DNA from: Bacteroidales bacterium
GTDB lineage: Bacteria > Bacteroidota > Bacteroidia > Bacteroidales > UBA1402
Direction: 5' to 3'
Length of the DNA: 64,000 bases
Assembly (NCBI GenBank): GCA_028709215.1
Contig: JAQVXI010000001.1
Span: 186,537 to 250,536, forward strand
Of this stretch, positions 45,672 through 53,629 are shown piece after piece. Every line of letters begins with the position of its first letter. The stretch's first letter is position 1. The notes below the pieces were generated by a model, which saw only the letters and a program-made list of their open reading frames with translations, was not told the DNA's origin and searched no databases. The position numbers were made by a program, and so were the translations under genes.

Positions 45672-45872
45672 GACACAATAGCAATATCTATGTTGTGAAA
45701 CATTTTTTACGCTATTTCGAATCGAATATATTTTTATACACCTATTTTGTTGTTAGGATCTAAGTGATTTATATTCAATGATATAGGTTATTTTTAGCCC
45801 TTGAATAATAAGTGTATAGTTGACACGAAAAGTTAAAACGTGTTAATGCTCTGATTTTTTTCTTCAAAAGAC

Positions 45873-45903
45873 TTGCAGGATTACAAGAACGCCCGTATAT
45901 TTG
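45873..45903 (+). promoter_or_regulatory. Promoter of a small RNA or rsmE leader
   Basis: TTG at 45873-45875, 20 bases, then TATATTTG at 45896-45903. It predicts a start near 45908, 83 bases before rsmE. Confidence 0.7.
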
Positions 45904-45907
45904 AACT

Positions 45908-45975
45908 GTGTTTTTCATGGTATTAGATTTAAGGTTAAGGAAGATTGGTTGTCGTGAGACAACCTTCTTTTTTTT
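45908..45975 (+). ncRNA. Short terminated transcript, putative sRNA or attenuating leader
   Basis: A transcript of about 68 bases is predicted between the promoter and an intrinsic terminator: stem GGTTGTC (45947-45953), loop GTGA, GACAACC (45958-45964), then a run of eight or nine T from 45968. The segment upstream of the stem contains GGTATTAGATTTAAGGTTAA, a wording I remember from other Bacteroidales intergenic regions, though I cannot verify this. It ends 16 bases before the rsmE ATG, so it may be an independent sRNA or a leader with read-through control. Confidence 0.55.
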
Positions 45976-45990
45976 ATACCCTTTTGTAAT

Positions 45991-46689
45991 ATGGCAATCT
46001 TTTATACTCCCGATATTTTACAGAATCCCGTTCTCCCTGAAGACGAGTCAAAACACTGTGTACGTGTACTGCGTAAACAGGTAGGTGATCGCATTGAACT
46101 CATTGATGGATTGGGCTCGTTTTACGAAGCTGAGATTGTGGAAGCAAACCCCAAACGTTGTCTTGTTCAGGTTCTATCCAAGCGTCCGGATCCATCCGAA
46201 CGTTTTCAATCGTATATAGCGGTTGCACCGACAAAGAATCCGGAACGCATCGAATGGTTTTTGGAAAAAGCAACCGAAGTGGGTTTGGGTGGAATTGCAT
46301 TTATTCAATCCCAACATTCAGAACGAAAAACGATCAAAGTGGAGCGAATGGATCGCATTTTGATATCAGCCCTGAAGCAGTCAATCAAGGCATTGAAGCC
46401 GGAACTAAGAACGGGTTTGACGTTTAAACAATATGTATCTGAGCCTTTTGAGGGACAAAAAATTATTTGTCATTGTCACCCGGAGCCCAAACCTTTTTTG
46501 CAGGAAATCTGTGCCTCCGGCATTCCTGTACGTGTTTTGATTGGGCCGGAAGGGGATTTTAGCCCGGAGGAAGTCACTTTTGCTCGTGAGCAGGGTTATG
46601 TTGCTGCCTCGCTGGGAGATACGCGTCTACGCACGGAAACTGCCGCTTTTGTTGCCGCCCACATCGTTGCTTTAAAAAATCAACGATGA
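45991..46689 (+). CDS. rsmE: 16S rRNA m3U1498 methyltransferase RsmE
   Basis: A complete 232-residue SPOUT methyltransferase: the PUA-like N-terminus has SKHCVRVLRKQVGDRIELID, and the knot domain has ATEVGLGGIAFIQSQHSERK, LIGPEGDFSPEEV and LGDTRLRTETAAFVAAHIV, the SAM-binding trefoil. It methylates U1498 near the decoding site. Its last 10 bases overlap the end of the convergent fetB-like gene. Confidence 0.95.
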   Translation: MAIFYTPDILQNPVLPEDESKHCVRVLRKQVGDRIELIDGLGSFYEAEIVEANPKRCLVQVLSKRPDPSERFQSYIAVAPTKNPERIEWFLEKATEVGLGGIAFIQSQHSERKTIKVERMDRILISALKQSIKALKPELRTGLTFKQYVSEPFEGQKIICHCHPEPKPFLQEICASGIPVRVLIGPEGDFSPEEVTFAREQGYVAASLGDTRLRTETAAFVAAHIVALKNQR

Positions 46690-47495
46690 TAATTCTGCGA
46701 ACTGTTTGAATGGAGGATATCCTTACGGAGCATCCCGTTTCGGTCAAAGGCGATGCGCGTGGTAAATATTAAACTCAGTGCGATGCCAATGACGGTGGAC
46801 GTTAAAATGGCGACCATAATGGCAATCTGGTACTTGATTGCTGTCATAGGAACGGATCCACCCAGTAGTTGTCCGGTCATCATACCCGGAACCGAAACGA
46901 TGCCCATGGTTGCCATCGAGGCAATGCCGGGCATGATCGCTGCCTTGAAACTTTGTTTTGCAAAGGGCAGCAGTGCTTCGTAGGAACTGGCGCCCAAGCC
47001 GAGTTTGTAGGTATATAAATGTTCTTCTTTTGCGATGGATTGGTAGAAATCCCCCAGTCCGACAACATTTCCTCTCAAGGAATTCCCCAAAATCATGCCT
47101 CCAATTGCAATGATGTATTTCGCATCAAAAAGGCTGTCCAATCGCACAACCAAACCATTGAAATAGAGTAGGATAAAGAGGTTGGTCAGCGCAAAAGACG
47201 CCAAAACAGGCCACGCCAGTCGTTTTGCATTCAATTGACTGTTTTTTAGTACGGAAAACATGGCCGCGGTCATCATGGCCAAAAACCAAAGCAAGTTGAT
47301 CCATCCTACATTCCATTTAAATAGAAGTTCCAAGTATACGCCCATAAGCACTAGTTGCACCACCATTCGAATGGATGAAATCAATACGTTTTTGACCAAA
47401 CCCAATCGAAAATACCATACGGCAGCCAGTGGGAGTAGCATGAGCAGGGCGCAAAAAAGAAGCGATAGGGGGGATAAATCTTGAGCGGCTTCCAT
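46680..47495 (-). CDS. fetB: ABC exporter permease, FetB/UPF0014 family
   Basis: A 271-residue inner-membrane protein with about seven helices. Family features include RMVVQLVLMGVYLELLF, the AIGGMILGNSLRGNVVGLGD segment, LLPFAKQSFKAAIMPGIASM, ATMGIVSVPGMMTGQLLGGS and PMTAIKYQIAIMVAIL. In E. coli FetAB exports iron and raises peroxide resistance. It is translationally coupled with the ATPase: the two genes overlap by one base. Confidence 0.9.
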   Translation of the reverse strand: MEAAQDLSPLSLLFCALLMLLPLAAVWYFRLGLVKNVLISSIRMVVQLVLMGVYLELLFKWNVGWINLLWFLAMMTAAMFSVLKNSQLNAKRLAWPVLASFALTNLFILLYFNGLVVRLDSLFDAKYIIAIGGMILGNSLRGNVVGLGDFYQSIAKEEHLYTYKLGLGASSYEALLPFAKQSFKAAIMPGIASMATMGIVSVPGMMTGQLLGGSVPMTAIKYQIAIMVAILTSTVIGIALSLIFTTRIAFDRNGMLRKDILHSNSSQNYHR

Positions 47496-48124
47496 TACTT
47501 TCCGAGGGTTAGGGTTTGCGTATTTGGATACGTGGTTGAATGCAAATCGTGTGAAATGGATAGCACCGTCCAGTCATTCTGTGTAAAAAAAAGATCTCTG
47601 GTCCTGATTTTCATCCTACCATCCAAGGCGGATGTCATTTCATCCAAAAAGAAAATGGTTCTGTTTAACATCAATGCATTGATCAGCGCAATGCGTTGCT
47701 TTTCTCCTCCGGACAGTTGTTCCAACGGTTTGTTGAGGATGCCGGGATTTAATTCGAAGAAGTCCAAATGCATGGCGAGCTGTTCCCGAGTTTGGTACCT
47801 CGAATGGTTGTTTTTGTAGCCTGCTGTTTCGATAAATAATTCGTTTACAAGTCCATGTCCAATGTGTGCATCCTGACTCACGTAGGCTACATCCTTGCGA
47901 ACCTGCCAGACCTGCTTGCTGGTGAGCGCTTTGCCCTTATAATGAATGCTGCCTGATTCCGGTTGAATAAAACCCAGTAATAACTTGAACAGCGTCGTCT
48001 TGCCAATCCCTGATGCGCCCCGGATATCCCATTTATCACCTGCTGCTACGCTGAAATCAAAATTGTTCAGCACGAATTGTGTTGAAAACTGCTTGCTTAT
48101 CCCAGTGCATTCGAATAGAGTCAT
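47495..48124 (-). CDS. fetA: ABC exporter ATPase, FetA-like
   Basis: A 209-residue ATPase with Walker A GASGIGKTTL, Q-loop YVSQDAHIGHG, signature LSGGEKQRIALI, Walker B FFLDEMTSALD and switch H in SISHDLHS. It powers the adjacent permease, probably for iron export. The C-terminus is short, as in FetA. Confidence 0.9.
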   Translation of the reverse strand: MTLFECTGISKQFSTQFVLNNFDFSVAAGDKWDIRGASGIGKTTLFKLLLGFIQPESGSIHYKGKALTSKQVWQVRKDVAYVSQDAHIGHGLVNELFIETAGYKNNHSRYQTREQLAMHLDFFELNPGILNKPLEQLSGGEKQRIALINALMLNRTIFFLDEMTSALDGRMKIRTRDLFFTQNDWTVLSISHDLHSTTYPNTQTLTLGK

Positions 48125-48143
48125 TGCTGTATGGTTCGTCGAT

Positions 48144-48151
48144 CAAAGATA
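48144..48151 (-). promoter_or_regulatory. Promoter -7 box of fetAB
   Basis: Minus-strand TATCTTTG, 20 bases before the fetA ATG. No -33 match and no obvious Fur-like palindrome. Confidence 0.5.
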
Positions 48152-48176
48152 GGGCATTTGCTCTAAAGATAAAAAG

Positions 48177-48210
48177 GAAAGCCCCGAAAGTCTGAACCTT
48201 CGGGGCTTTC
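48177..48210 (-). terminator. Terminator of the LruC lipoprotein gene
   Basis: A 12-base stem GAAAGCCCCGAA with its complement, 10-base loop, followed on the minus strand by a U-run (A48171-A48175). It ends the gene whose stop lies at 48225. Confidence 0.88.
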
Positions 48211-48224
48211 TGTGTAGTTAAATA

Positions 48225-50636
48225 TTAGTTCTCTGAGAACGTGTATATTTTGTCTGTTTCCGGTGTGTTGTACCAATCGGTGTTGGTCGATCCGCTGGAT
48301 TTTGCCCATTCCGTAAAACCTGGGTAGGCCTCACGTACGTTGGTAAATTCCTTCGGGTATTGGAAATCAACCGGTAGCATCAAACCCCAAACCAAATTGT
48401 CTTTGCTACTGAAAGGCACGATGGAGAATTGATCCATGGCAGTGTTCAGTAGATTGGTGTTGACTTTGTTTGTGGGTTGATAGCCTCTCAAATGCACTTC
48501 CTGACGTTGCGTGGCAACTCCATTGGTTACTAAGAAGAAGTTGAGTTTGGACGGATCAATGTCGGCGAGCGTAACATTGGATCCGGTAAAGTCTACTTCA
48601 ATGCCAAATGTTTTTGGGGTAAGCCGTGCACCGCCGATGATGGTGTTGATCATGGATTGTGCACTTGCACCCATAAAACTGTGCGCATTGTCAAATAAAG
48701 GAATCACGGCCTTGTCCTGATCGGTTTCCACTCCAACGGAGTTGAGCATAAAGACCGAACCGTTGAGTGCTCCATCGTTGTCTTGGTAACGAACGGCTCC
48801 CACTTGGTTGACCAGAATGTTGTCCAGCTGAATGGCTGCAGATATGGTTTTGCTTGCTCCAATCGCTTTGATGGTTGCACTGGCAAACCACTGGGTAATC
48901 TTGTTGTCTGTATTGATGTAGTAGCCGGGTGTCAATGTGACAACAAGGTCATTCACATCGTAGTCGCCGTACATGGGCCACATATCTTCAAACGCATAAG
49001 TGTATGAAATGCCCGGGTTTACCAGTACAGGCCCTGTAGGACTGGTTGGCTCTTCGGGTTCTTCAGGATCTGTCGGATCCTCTGGGTCTGTCGAGGGTGC
49101 ATTGTTTCCGGCGCTGCATTCGCTCGAAGGAATAATCAGTGGCGATTCGCCTTGGTCGTACATCGTTACGCTCGGGTCAATGGTATAATGGATATTCCAT
49201 GGATCCTTTTGTAGGTCAAAATGCTTCTTATTTTCAATATGAAGATTGCCCCCGTAATGCATAACGTCGTAAGTCTTGTTTTTCTTTTGTGCGATGTTGA
49301 CGCGAAGTAGGGCAGGTGTACTTCCTGTGCCGTAGAATCCGTAACCCCTTGCTTGTGGGTTCCATCCGTAATCGGCTGTATTCTCAACCTCGAAAATGGA
49401 ATTGGACTCCATTTCTACAATGGCATTGGTGATTTCCAAATGCTTGGTATACGCATAGGAGCCTTCACCCATCTGCAATCCGTGACTGGAAAGCAAGAAG
49501 TCGTTTTCAACAATCAACTTACAGGCATTGTAGGAATTGCCGTAGTTGCTGGCGGTCATGCTCATCGTTCGGGTGGTGTACGTGCCGAAATTCTGCCATA
49601 CCGCATGTGTGCTATTGATGATGGATGAATTTATGATGCTTATCGTGCCTATGTTGGTTATATCGGAACTGCCTTGTTGAGCAAAATTTTGAGCAGTCAG
49701 CGTGCCTTCGTTATAGAAGTAAGCCTGGTCGTTTTGTAACGAAAAAAGCTCGTTCACGGAGATGTTACCCTGATTGTAGAGGGAGCCGTTGACTGCCAGT
49801 TGAATGGCTGTAGATGCATTGATGTTGCCTTTGTTGTAAATGACTGCCGAATTACCAATTTGGAGGGATTGTACATTCAACGTGCCGCTGGGTGCGATAT
49901 AAACAGCATTTCCGGATTGACTGAAACTGTAATTGTTGGTAAAAGTTAAGCTGGCGTTGGGTAAGACGTAAAAGACACCGTTTGGCCCGATGTAGGTTAG
50001 ATTAACCTGGGCATCTCCGGCAACGTAGAATGTTCCCCCGCCGGCGCTGATGCTTCCGGAGAAACCATCCGGCAGATAGAAGACTCCGCTGCTCACCCAC
50101 ATATTGGATGTGTAGGCAGCCGCATCGTTGGGAACGACGGTCGGATAACTGTCTTCGTGAAAGGGGTCAAACATGCGCAATTGGGGCGCAGAGGCACTGC
50201 GTGTGCCTACTTGTGCTGCCGGTTGGCTACCAAAGTCGCACGTCGTCTGCGCTTGAATGGCAACGACTTTTACCGCTTGTTTGCCCGTTGGGCTGGTTTG
50301 GCGGATGAACAGGCTGCTTAAGTTGCTCGGTACGCTGAGGCTTGTTTGAAAGAGGTTGTTCTGATTGGCAAAGCCTTTGGCCAGTAATTTGGCATTTTCG
50401 TTGTTGATGGGGTTATCACTCCATGTCTCAACGCTGTAATAATAGGCGCCTGCGTATTGATCGTCCACATCAACCATCAGGTCCACCGGACGGATGGTAC
50501 TCCAGTTAAAATCAGAAGAGACTCCTTCAACAAGTAGGTTCGTTTCCTTCTCGTCCAATCCCGTATTGGTATTGGTCACGCAACTCGCCAGAATTAAGGT
50601 TGTGGCAAGTAAACCGGGTAAGATTCGTTTATTCAT
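48225..50636 (-). CDS. LruC-domain surface lipoprotein
   Basis: An 803-residue protein from MNKRILPGLL. It has a lipoprotein signal with LILASC lipobox. The N-terminal third has a beta sandwich (VDLMVDVDDQYAGAYYYSVE), the middle has repeated beta-helix-like segments (NAVYIAPSGTLNVQSLQIGN, INASTAIQLAVNGSLYNQGN), then a Pro/Asp/Glu spacer (near 555-575) and an LruC domain with YTYAFEDMWPMYGDYDVNDL and VVTLTPGYYI. LruC proteins of Bacteroidetes are large secreted or surface lipoproteins of unknown role, with calcium-like DxDxND loops. The 5'-extended frame to 50774 crosses the promoter and is not used. Confidence 0.88.
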   Translation of the reverse strand: MNKRILPGLLATTLILASCVTNTNTGLDEKETNLLVEGVSSDFNWSTIRPVDLMVDVDDQYAGAYYYSVETWSDNPINNENAKLLAKGFANQNNLFQTSLSVPSNLSSLFIRQTSPTGKQAVKVVAIQAQTTCDFGSQPAAQVGTRSASAPQLRMFDPFHEDSYPTVVPNDAAAYTSNMWVSSGVFYLPDGFSGSISAGGGTFYVAGDAQVNLTYIGPNGVFYVLPNASLTFTNNYSFSQSGNAVYIAPSGTLNVQSLQIGNSAVIYNKGNINASTAIQLAVNGSLYNQGNISVNELFSLQNDQAYFYNEGTLTAQNFAQQGSSDITNIGTISIINSSIINSTHAVWQNFGTYTTRTMSMTASNYGNSYNACKLIVENDFLLSSHGLQMGEGSYAYTKHLEITNAIVEMESNSIFEVENTADYGWNPQARGYGFYGTGSTPALLRVNIAQKKNKTYDVMHYGGNLHIENKKHFDLQKDPWNIHYTIDPSVTMYDQGESPLIIPSSECSAGNNAPSTDPEDPTDPEEPEEPTSPTGPVLVNPGISYTYAFEDMWPMYGDYDVNDLVVTLTPGYYINTDNKITQWFASATIKAIGASKTISAAIQLDNILVNQVGAVRYQDNDGALNGSVFMLNSVGVETDQDKAVIPLFDNAHSFMGASAQSMINTIIGGARLTPKTFGIEVDFTGSNVTLADIDPSKLNFFLVTNGVATQRQEVHLRGYQPTNKVNTNLLNTAMDQFSIVPFSSKDNLVWGLMLPVDFQYPKEFTNVREAYPGFTEWAKSSGSTNTDWYNTPETDKIYTFSEN

Positions 50637-50672
50637 AATGTACGGTTGTTTTATCTGTACAGATTTCGAGGA

Positions 50673-50680
50673 CAAAGATA
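50673..50680 (-). promoter_or_regulatory. Promoter -7 box of the LruC gene
   Basis: Minus-strand TATCTTTG, 37 bases before the ATG at 50636. Confidence 0.6.
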
Positions 50681-50841
50681 CGATTAAATTAGAACAATCC
50701 GACGGTTTTTGGGAAGTATTTTTCTTTGGAAAGTAAATGTTGATTTGAGCCTCAAAGGACTGCCCCTTACGCACATTCGTCGGTGATCAATTTTTTTTAT
50801 TCAAAGAATTGTAACATCTTTGAAAGCATTAACAAAGAAGC

Positions 50842-51873
50842 ATGCGTTCTGGTTTTTGTGGTTTCATCTTTTTGTTTGTTTTTTCTGCTTTGCTTGTCGC
50901 AAGTGATGCAGAACGCAGTCAATTCCTTCGCGATGCCGATTACGCGTTGGCTTCTACGTATGGCCAACTGCTGTCGTTGCTTCAGTCGAATGCGCCCGAA
51001 AAGGCTTACGGTTACGGGGAAGACCTTTTGCGCCTTTATCCCGACGCAGCAATATTTACGGATGTTTTGTTTTTGCAAGCATGGGCGCTGCATCAGATGG
51101 GGGAGAGCGAGCAGGCAAGAATCTATTCAGAGCGATTTGTACAAAGCAGTCTTCAAGTGTTTTCACATTCCATGCGTGGTTATCGAGATGCCGATAGAGA
51201 TCGATTTCTGTGGATGGAGCAAAAGGAGCGGGCCATGCGTTACGTACAGGGAGATACCTCTGCCTTTGACGGACTCGAACGCAAATCGATCCACCCCAAT
51301 TATTACTATTCGAGTACCTTCCCCGGTTTTAACGAAAATCCGGAAGATTATGCGCCCAATCAGCGGCAATTCCTTCGTTTCATACTTGGAAATACCCGTA
51401 CTACCGGATTGGGTGTTGGCTTGCAGTGGGGTGGATGGCAGGAGGATCGAGTCTCGTATGCTGTTTCGGCCATGCTGTATCGGCACCATCAGGAATTGGA
51501 ACTGCGTCTTCCGCTGCCTGTTTATTCAACGGTTGATCACCGATTCGGGCTCCTGCTTACACCTCGTGTCGGTCTGTTGAGGTCTGATGCGGATGTGTCT
51601 ATAAGCGGAGTGGCTGGCTTGACGTTGTCTGCGGGTTATTTTTTGCGGCCTGCATGGCTGCTGGCCGGATATTATTCGTCTGCGTTGGATTGGAGTACCG
51701 GAGATGTTTTGCATCAGTGGGAGTTGGCCATCCATCGCCCCTTAATGAAACGCATCGATCTGAAAATTGGGCTGTGGAATGCGGATCCCATGCTGGGTTT
51801 GATCTTGAACCGCACCGAATGCATGTATATTTTTCCTGAGAATCGATTCGTGTTTAGAACGGTAATTTATTAA
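50842..51873 (+). CDS. Exported TPR protein with C-terminal beta-barrel-like half
   Basis: A 343-residue protein starting MRSGFCGFIFLFVFSALLVA (signal peptide). Residues 25-130 are TPR-like helices (YGYGEDLLRLYPDAAIFTDV, LFLQAWALHQMGESEQARIY). The remaining 200 residues have alternating strands with aromatic ends (TGLGVGLQWGGWQ, VSYAVSAMLYRHH, FGLLLTPRVGLL, SVSGVAGLTLSAGYFLRP-like, RFVFRTVIY end), as in an outer-membrane barrel. No family recognised. It has the same overall design as the truncated protein at 1-368. It lies 3 bases before the SDR gene. Confidence 0.7.
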   Translation: MRSGFCGFIFLFVFSALLVASDAERSQFLRDADYALASTYGQLLSLLQSNAPEKAYGYGEDLLRLYPDAAIFTDVLFLQAWALHQMGESEQARIYSERFVQSSLQVFSHSMRGYRDADRDRFLWMEQKERAMRYVQGDTSAFDGLERKSIHPNYYYSSTFPGFNENPEDYAPNQRQFLRFILGNTRTTGLGVGLQWGGWQEDRVSYAVSAMLYRHHQELELRLPLPVYSTVDHRFGLLLTPRVGLLRSDADVSISGVAGLTLSAGYFLRPAWLLAGYYSSALDWSTGDVLHQWELAIHRPLMKRIDLKIGLWNADPMLGLILNRTECMYIFPENRFVFRTVIY

Positions 51874-51876
51874 GCT

Positions 51877-52608
51877 ATGAATGTAATCGTTGTTACTGGA
51901 GCGGCCAAAGGTTTGGGAGCCGCTATTTCGAAACGCTTTGCTCAACAGGGGGATGTTGTTGTCCTGGTTGACATCGATGCAATTGCATTGGATGACACCG
52001 TATCTGTGTTGAAACAAGCGGGTTGTTCGGTGTACAAACGTGTATGTGACGTACGTAACACCAACGAAGTGGATGCGTTGTTTGAATGGATTCGAACGAA
52101 ATGGGATCGATTGGATGGATTGGTCAACAATGCAGGTATTTCCCGTTGGAAATCACCCTATGAGTTGAGTGTGGACGAATGGAACGACGTCATTCAGACC
52201 AATTTATCGAGTGTCTTCTTTTGCACGCGTGCAGCAGCAAAACAGATGCGTACTCAAGGCGGATTTGTCATAAACATTGCATCCACACGGGCACTCATGT
52301 CTGAGCCCGACACCGAAGCATATGCCGCCAGTAAAGGTGGGATTCTTGCGCTGACCCATGCCTTTGCCGCATCGTTGGCTCCGGATCGCATTCGAGTCAA
52401 TTGCATCAGTCCGGGTTGGATCGAAACCGGAGACTACGATGCCATTAAGCCCGATGATCATCGGCAACACTTCTCCGGACGTGTGGGTAAGCCGGAGGAC
52501 GTTGCGCGTGCCTGTTTGTTTTTATCGCATGCAGAAAACGATTTCATCAACGGCATCAATTTGATACTGGACGGAGGAATGACCCACAAAATGATCTATT
52601 TAGAATAA
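51877..52608 (+). CDS. Short-chain dehydrogenase/reductase
   Basis: A 243-residue classical SDR: nucleotide-binding VVTGAAKGLGAAISKRFA, NNAG, the catalytic Tyr/Lys in Y149-AAS-K153, IRVNCISPGWIETGDYD and a C-terminal NGINLILDGGMT. Asp in VVLVDID suggests NAD rather than NADP. Substrate unknown. Members of this set are often annotated as 3-oxoacyl-ACP or sugar dehydrogenases, but neither is supported here. Confidence 0.88.
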   Translation: MNVIVVTGAAKGLGAAISKRFAQQGDVVVLVDIDAIALDDTVSVLKQAGCSVYKRVCDVRNTNEVDALFEWIRTKWDRLDGLVNNAGISRWKSPYELSVDEWNDVIQTNLSSVFFCTRAAAKQMRTQGGFVINIASTRALMSEPDTEAYAASKGGILALTHAFAASLAPDRIRVNCISPGWIETGDYDAIKPDDHRQHFSGRVGKPEDVARACLFLSHAENDFINGINLILDGGMTHKMIYLE

Positions 52609-52611
52609 GTT

Positions 52612-52974
52612 CTATCGACAGAAGGATTCCCATTCCGTTGGTTTAAACCCAACGACGAGTTCATTTGTGTTCGAAATCAAAAGGGGACGTTTGACCAACA
52701 TTCCATTGCCGGAAAGGAGCTGGATTTGCTCAGAATCACTCATGTCCGGTAATTTACGGCTCAGTTCCAGACTTCGGTATTGCAATCCACTGGTGTTAAA
52801 GAAACGCTTCAAAGGAAGGCCGCTTGTCGATTGCCAGGCACTCAATTCTGCTTCGTTGGGTGGATCGTTTACGATATGACGTTCTGTGTAACGAATGTTG
52901 TGTTCGTCCAGCCATGATTTGGCTTTCTGACACGTTCCACATTTGGGGTAACAAATAAAAAGGTACGTAGCCAT
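52612..52974 (-). CDS. ArsC/Spx-like thioredoxin-fold protein (YffB type)
   Basis: A 120-residue member of the ArsC/Spx family. The N-terminal motif is YPKCGTCQKAKSWLDEHNI with C12 and C15, followed by LKRFFNTSGLQYRSLELSRK and the C-terminal VKRPLLISNTNELVVGFKPT. Real arsenate reductases need further cysteines or arginines that are not evident, so a disulfide or unknown regulatory role is as likely. It overlaps nothing and is convergent with the SDR gene (3-base gap). Confidence 0.85.
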   Translation of the reverse strand: MATYLFICYPKCGTCQKAKSWLDEHNIRYTERHIVNDPPNEAELSAWQSTSGLPLKRFFNTSGLQYRSLELSRKLPDMSDSEQIQLLSGNGMLVKRPLLISNTNELVVGFKPTEWESFCR

Positions 52975-52987
52975 AAAAGTTCGGTGT

Positions 52988-53629
52988 TTAAATATAATAA
53001 TCTGCTTGGTCGATCAATCCGGCCCGTAAGGCATAGCGGGTTGCTTCATGGACGGAGTTGACTCCAATTTTGCGAAAAATATTTTTTCGATGAGTGGTGA
53101 TGGTATGAATGCTGGAAAAACGTTCGGATGCAATCTCCTTTGTGCTTTTACCCAACGCGATGCGCATAAGGATTTCCCGTTCGGTATGGGTTAAACGAAA
53201 CGCGGCCGCATCGGCTGCTTGTGTGGATTGCATCTTTAATTGGCTGGCGGCACGCGTGCAGATATACCGTTCGCCTTTTTCTGCCGCACGGTAGGCCATC
53301 TTTGTTTCTTGAATGCTTGCATCCTTATATAAAATGCCAAAATGAGTGCTACTGAAAAGTAGTTGACGTACAAATCCATCACTGAGTTCGTCGCATACGA
53401 GCAGCCAAATGGACTTGGAATAGCGAGCCTGAACAACCAGCAAATCGTCTACGCCGGTAAAGTCAAATCGCGTGTAGTCCAGAACAATCCATGCATTCGC
53501 CGCTTCGTTCAATGCATGAAGCAACGCCTTTTTGTCAAAAGCGTCTTCGATGGTTGCGTCTTGTGGCAATATGGAACGAAAGCCAAGCCGGGTCAGATCT
53601 TGCGGGTCCGCTAGGATGATCGGTCTCAT
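52988..53629 (-). CDS. LuxR/NarL-type response regulator-like protein
   Basis: A 213-residue protein. The receiver-like half has D8 in LADPQD, D51 in IVLDYTRFDF and the lysine in GILYKDAS; the acidic pair is weaker than usual (DP instead of DD/ED). The C-terminal LuxR HTH is LTHTEREILMRIALGKSTKE with SIHTITTHRKNIFRKIGV. No kinase is adjacent. Its start overlaps the stop of the sulfur-amino-acid enzyme by ATGA, so they are co-expressed. The link to sulfur metabolism is not understood. Confidence 0.85.
   Translation of the reverse strand: MRPIILADPQDLTRLGFRSILPQDATIEDAFDKKALLHALNEAANAWIVLDYTRFDFTGVDDLLVVQARYSKSIWLLVCDELSDGFVRQLLFSSTHFGILYKDASIQETKMAYRAAEKGERYICTRAASQLKMQSTQAADAAAFRLTHTEREILMRIALGKSTKEIASERFSSIHTITTHRKNIFRKIGVNSVHEATRYALRAGLIDQADYYI

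Larger units (their letters stand above)
45672..45990. other. 319-base intergenic region with a small RNA unit
   Basis: The first 190 bases are very AT-rich with no gene or structure I can support. The last 120 contain a strong promoter and a short transcript ending in a terminator, described separately. Confidence 0.6.

Noticed and set aside
50637-50774. Extension of the LruC protein
   Set aside because: It crosses the promoter box and hides the lipoprotein signal.
50783-51580. 265-codon plus-strand ORF overlapping the TPR protein
   Set aside because: Cys- and Arg-rich translation in another frame of a protein with a signal peptide; no domain.
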